A DNA stretch of 64,000 nucleotides from Lachnoclostridium sp. Marseille-P6806 (GTDB taxonomy: Bacteria > Bacillota > Clostridia > Lachnospirales > Lachnospiraceae): positions 496,001-560,000 of the forward strand of contig NZ_LR130574.1 of NCBI RefSeq assembly GCF_900625025.1, given 5' to 3'. The notes beneath the pieces were generated by a model. That model worked only from the letters and a program-made list of their open reading frames with translations, ran no database searches and was not told the origin of the DNA. A program made the translations under genes and the position numbers. Below are positions 62,024-64,000 of this stretch, in pieces (the first letter of the stretch is position 1; every line of letters starts with the position of its first letter).

Positions 62024-62024
62024 A
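61900..62024 (-). repeat. Dispersed structured repeat, copy C (internally deleted)
   Basis: Keeps the 5' inverted repeats (GTGTGAAAAATTA / TGATTTTTCACAA, and GGTGATTTG / CAAATCGCC), CCGCCTGCGCGGA, and the terminal GCGCGTGCTTCGGCATGGTGAT. The central hairpins of copy B are missing. It fills the gap between the solute-binding protein gene and the Gfo/Idh gene. Substitutions against copy B fall partly in paired positions and partly break pairing. Confidence 0.8.
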
Positions 62025-62052
62025 CCATTCTCTCCTGCTCTGCCGCAGTACG

Positions 62053-63741
62053 TCACTGCTCCGCGAATATCTCATCAAAATATGCTTTTCTTTCCTCGAC
62101 GATGGTCTCCACGCCGGCATCCTCCGCCGCCTTGATGAATTTATCAAAATTGCTGTCAAATTCGCTCTCCGGACAGGTCACACATTTTACGATCCATTCA
62201 GAGCGGACCAGACCGATATCCGTCTTAAGATCCGGTGTAGAGGGGGAGGTGTACGAGCCGGAAGAAATTCTTGTGCCGGCCACGGAATTTTTATAATCAT
62301 CCAGCACATATTGCGAATATTTTGGATTTTCCGCCGCAGTACAGACATTGAAGTCCTCCTCCGTCTCAAAATATCCCTGATTTCCAGTGAGGAAAAGGTC
62401 GGTCCGGATCCAGTCCTTATCCTCTGCGTTGAACTGAGAGTCAATGACCACGGGGATATTGTTCTCGTTCAGCTTGTAGTGTTCACCCTCGAAACCGTGA
62501 TAAATCACAAAGCCTCCCTCCTTTGTGCACAGCCAGTCAAGATATGTCATGCAGGCCTCCACCGTCTCTGCGTCCGCCGTCTTCGGACAGAATGCAATCA
62601 AACCTCCTGCGCTGTATTCCGTGACATAGGTCTCACCGTCGTTTACATTTTTGAGCGGTGGAATCGCCACCAGATCGGCATCGGGATCATTCTCCTGCAG
62701 GGTATTCAGAAGAGAGCCCCTGAGCACATCCACGTTATATCCCACGTTGCTTTCAAAGAAGCACATCGCGCCGTTCACAATGTCGCTGTTATAGGTATCC
62801 GTGGTCATGGTGTAGTATTCTTCATCCATCAGACCGTTGTTGTAGCATTTATTGACAAACTTAAGATAATCCCTGTACCCCGGATCGTAGTAGTAATCCA
62901 CGCCGCTGGAAATGGCAATTTCCCTGGGATCGGAGGCCAGCTTAGAAAATGCCAGCGACATGGTATTCCGTATCGCTGCATCATTGGTTGCGTCATTCAG
63001 TCCGTAGAAAGAGACTCCGATGACATCCTTTCTTCCATCCGGGTTATTCTTCACGATCTGCTCCAGCGCAGCATATAGCTCATCGACCGTCGTCGGCACC
63101 GGAAGATTCAGCTCGTCAAGCCAGTCTTTCCGGATAAACAGATTCGTATTCGCCGTGGTGGCGCGCCTTGCAACAATGCCGTACAGCTTGTTGTCCTGAT
63201 TTCTTCCAATGTCGAGAACGTCCTCTCCGATATACGCCTTTATATTTCTGGCCTGATCCTCTCCGTCAATAAACTCCGACAGATCCCAAGTTCCGCCCTG
63301 ATTGAAATAATCCTCTGCCAGCGAGTAGGTATAGGTCAGGGTGATATCGGGAGCCGACTGCGAGGACATCATGGTCTGCATCTTCGGAACCTCATCCGCT
63401 CTGGGAACCGCCACGAACTCCACCTGAATGCCGACCTTGTTCATTTGCTCGTTCACATATTTCACCCAGCGGTTATCCAGAAGAGTGGTCCCCCCCGGCG
63501 CATTGCTTCTGTCAAAAAGCTCTACCTTGATCGTCACATTGTCAAACTGCTTATCGCCATAGGTCGTCTTGTATTCATTCCCGGAAGACTCCCCGTTTTC
63601 AGCCGCTCCGCCGGTGCTGCCGCCCGCACCGTTCCCTGAGGCGCCGGCAGAATTCCCGCTACCGCCTCTTCCGCAGGCAGACAAAGACAGGGAAAGCAGC
63701 GTGATCACCGCCACGGTTTTCAGCATGTTCATCCTTTTCAT
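62053..63741 (-). CDS. Extracellular solute-binding lipoprotein of a sugar ABC importer
   Basis: 562 residues. Lipoprotein signal peptide with lipobox LSAC and Cys 23, then a Gly/Ser/Asn-rich linker to about residue 55. The binding domain is of the large LplA/YtcQ type (family 1) used with YtcP/LplB-like permeases for oligosaccharides or uronides. AAGGAGG precedes the ATG. It follows the permease gene. The ligand is unknown; uronate-type sugars fit the neighbours. Confidence 0.9.
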   Translation of the reverse strand: MKRMNMLKTVAVITLLSLSLSACGRGGSGNSAGASGNGAGGSTGGAAENGESSGNEYKTTYGDKQFDNVTIKVELFDRSNAPGGTTLLDNRWVKYVNEQMNKVGIQVEFVAVPRADEVPKMQTMMSSQSAPDITLTYTYSLAEDYFNQGGTWDLSEFIDGEDQARNIKAYIGEDVLDIGRNQDNKLYGIVARRATTANTNLFIRKDWLDELNLPVPTTVDELYAALEQIVKNNPDGRKDVIGVSFYGLNDATNDAAIRNTMSLAFSKLASDPREIAISSGVDYYYDPGYRDYLKFVNKCYNNGLMDEEYYTMTTDTYNSDIVNGAMCFFESNVGYNVDVLRGSLLNTLQENDPDADLVAIPPLKNVNDGETYVTEYSAGGLIAFCPKTADAETVEACMTYLDWLCTKEGGFVIYHGFEGEHYKLNENNIPVVIDSQFNAEDKDWIRTDLFLTGNQGYFETEEDFNVCTAAENPKYSQYVLDDYKNSVAGTRISSGSYTSPSTPDLKTDIGLVRSEWIVKCVTCPESEFDSNFDKFIKAAEDAGVETIVEERKAYFDEIFAEQ

Positions 63742-63790
63742 AGAAATCTGTTCCTCCTTTTTCTTTTTTATCAGCTGATTTTATTTCCGC

Positions 63791-64000
63791 TTATCCTTTC
63801 ACGGAACCAAGCATTACACCCTTTACAAAATATTTTTGCAGCCACGGATATACCACCAGAATCGGGATGGTCGAAACTGTCACGCAGGCCATTTTCAGCG
63901 ACTGAGTCATCACCTGTGTCCCGATCCCCTCGGTGTTGGCGCCGGCGTTGTTCAGTTCATCCGCAAACAGCAGGCTCCGCAGTCTGAGCTGCAGCGTATA
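63791..64000 (-). CDS. Carbohydrate ABC transporter permease, C-terminus only
   Basis: The last 69 residues, from YTLQLRLRSLLFADELNNA to YPWLQKYFVKGVMLGSVKG and a TAA at 63791. The ending FVKGVMLGxVKG is typical of MalG/LplC/YtcP-type permeases. The remainder of the gene, and presumably its partner permease, lie beyond the window edge. Confidence 0.85.
   Translation of the reverse strand, partial: YTLQLRLRSLLFADELNNAGANTEGIGTQVMTQSLKMACVTVSTIPILVVYPWLQKYFVKGVMLGSVKG

Noticed and set aside
59680-63078. A 1132-codon open frame on the plus strand
   Set aside because: It is antisense to two Gfo/Idh genes and the solute-binding protein gene, and even crosses repeat copy C. Composition and sequence do not resemble any protein. 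It is a shadow of codon bias in GC-rich genes.

Overview
The window is GC-rich chromosomal DNA from a Gram-positive, clostridial-type (Firmicutes) bacterium, most likely a gut Lachnospiraceae. This is inferred from gene content: the ireB-ruvX-DUF1292 gene order, CIRCE-controlled hrcA-grpE-dnaK-dnaJ, RNase J, MutS2, a DUF6465 Lys/Ala-rich protein, glpP antitermination, and the 4-O-mannosylglucose phosphorylase/cellobiose 2-epimerase pair. Genes are tightly packed, with many ATGA/GTGA overlaps. No rRNA, tRNA, CRISPR array or intact insertion sequence was seen.

Layout. 1-6.4 kb (minus): ireB, ruvX, DUF1292, RNase J, a MltG-like LysM stub and trmR (partial), plus mtaB and a cysteine-cluster protein. 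6.4-6.8 kb (plus): an HPr-like protein without the phospho-histidine. 6.8-16.35 kb (minus): one long heat-shock run, hrcA-grpE-dnaK-dnaJ-prmA-rsmE-cysteine desulfurase-thiI, behind a textbook promoter and CIRCE. 16.4-17 kb: DUF6465 gene. 17-26.3 kb (minus): alpha-galactosidase, LacI regulator, cellobiose 2-epimerase, GH130 phosphorylase, mannose-6-phosphate isomerase, aminotransferase, uppP. The first five form a coherent intracellular route for galactosyl-manno-oligosaccharides. 26.5-26.9 kb: membrane-anchored rhodanese. 27-32 kb (minus): glycerol 3-phosphate oxidation and glycerol kinase operon with a leader that is a candidate target of GlpP, encoded at 36.3 kb. 32.3-37.5 kb (plus): GntR regulator, glycerate kinase, rRNA methyltransferase, AEC transporter, glpP, C39-like protein. 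37.7-46.4 kb: small membrane ORF, then aminotransferase/Lrp, trmL, a two-component system, mutS2 and a degenerate HtrA-like protein. 46.4-48.8 kb is an AT-richer patch of decayed genes (Fic remnant, frameshifted TfoX, fused GNATs, truncated NUDIX). 48.8-49.3 kb: ogt. 49.3-64 kb: uronate catabolism (uxaC, uxuB, uxuA, eda, kdgK) with two AraC regulators, an IclR regulator, three Gfo/Idh oxidoreductases and the start of a sugar ABC importer. Together these would take glucuronate to pyruvate and glyceraldehyde 3-phosphate.

The most unusual signal is a family of structured dispersed repeats. Its conserved 3' end, GCTTCGGCATGG, runs straight into the Shine-Dalgarno of a gene. It occurs before trmR, the alpha-galactosidase, a response regulator, an AraC regulator, a Gfo/Idh gene, and before a short ORF encoded by the repeat itself. 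One hairpin keeps its pairing with different bases between copies. The longest copy encodes a 73-residue ORF that ends inside the ribosome binding site of the next gene. A second theme is 16-18-base purine-rich tandem repeats next to start or stop codons (795-872, 46286-46362, 53469-53507), one of them beside a G6 tract where a one-base shift would make it coding.
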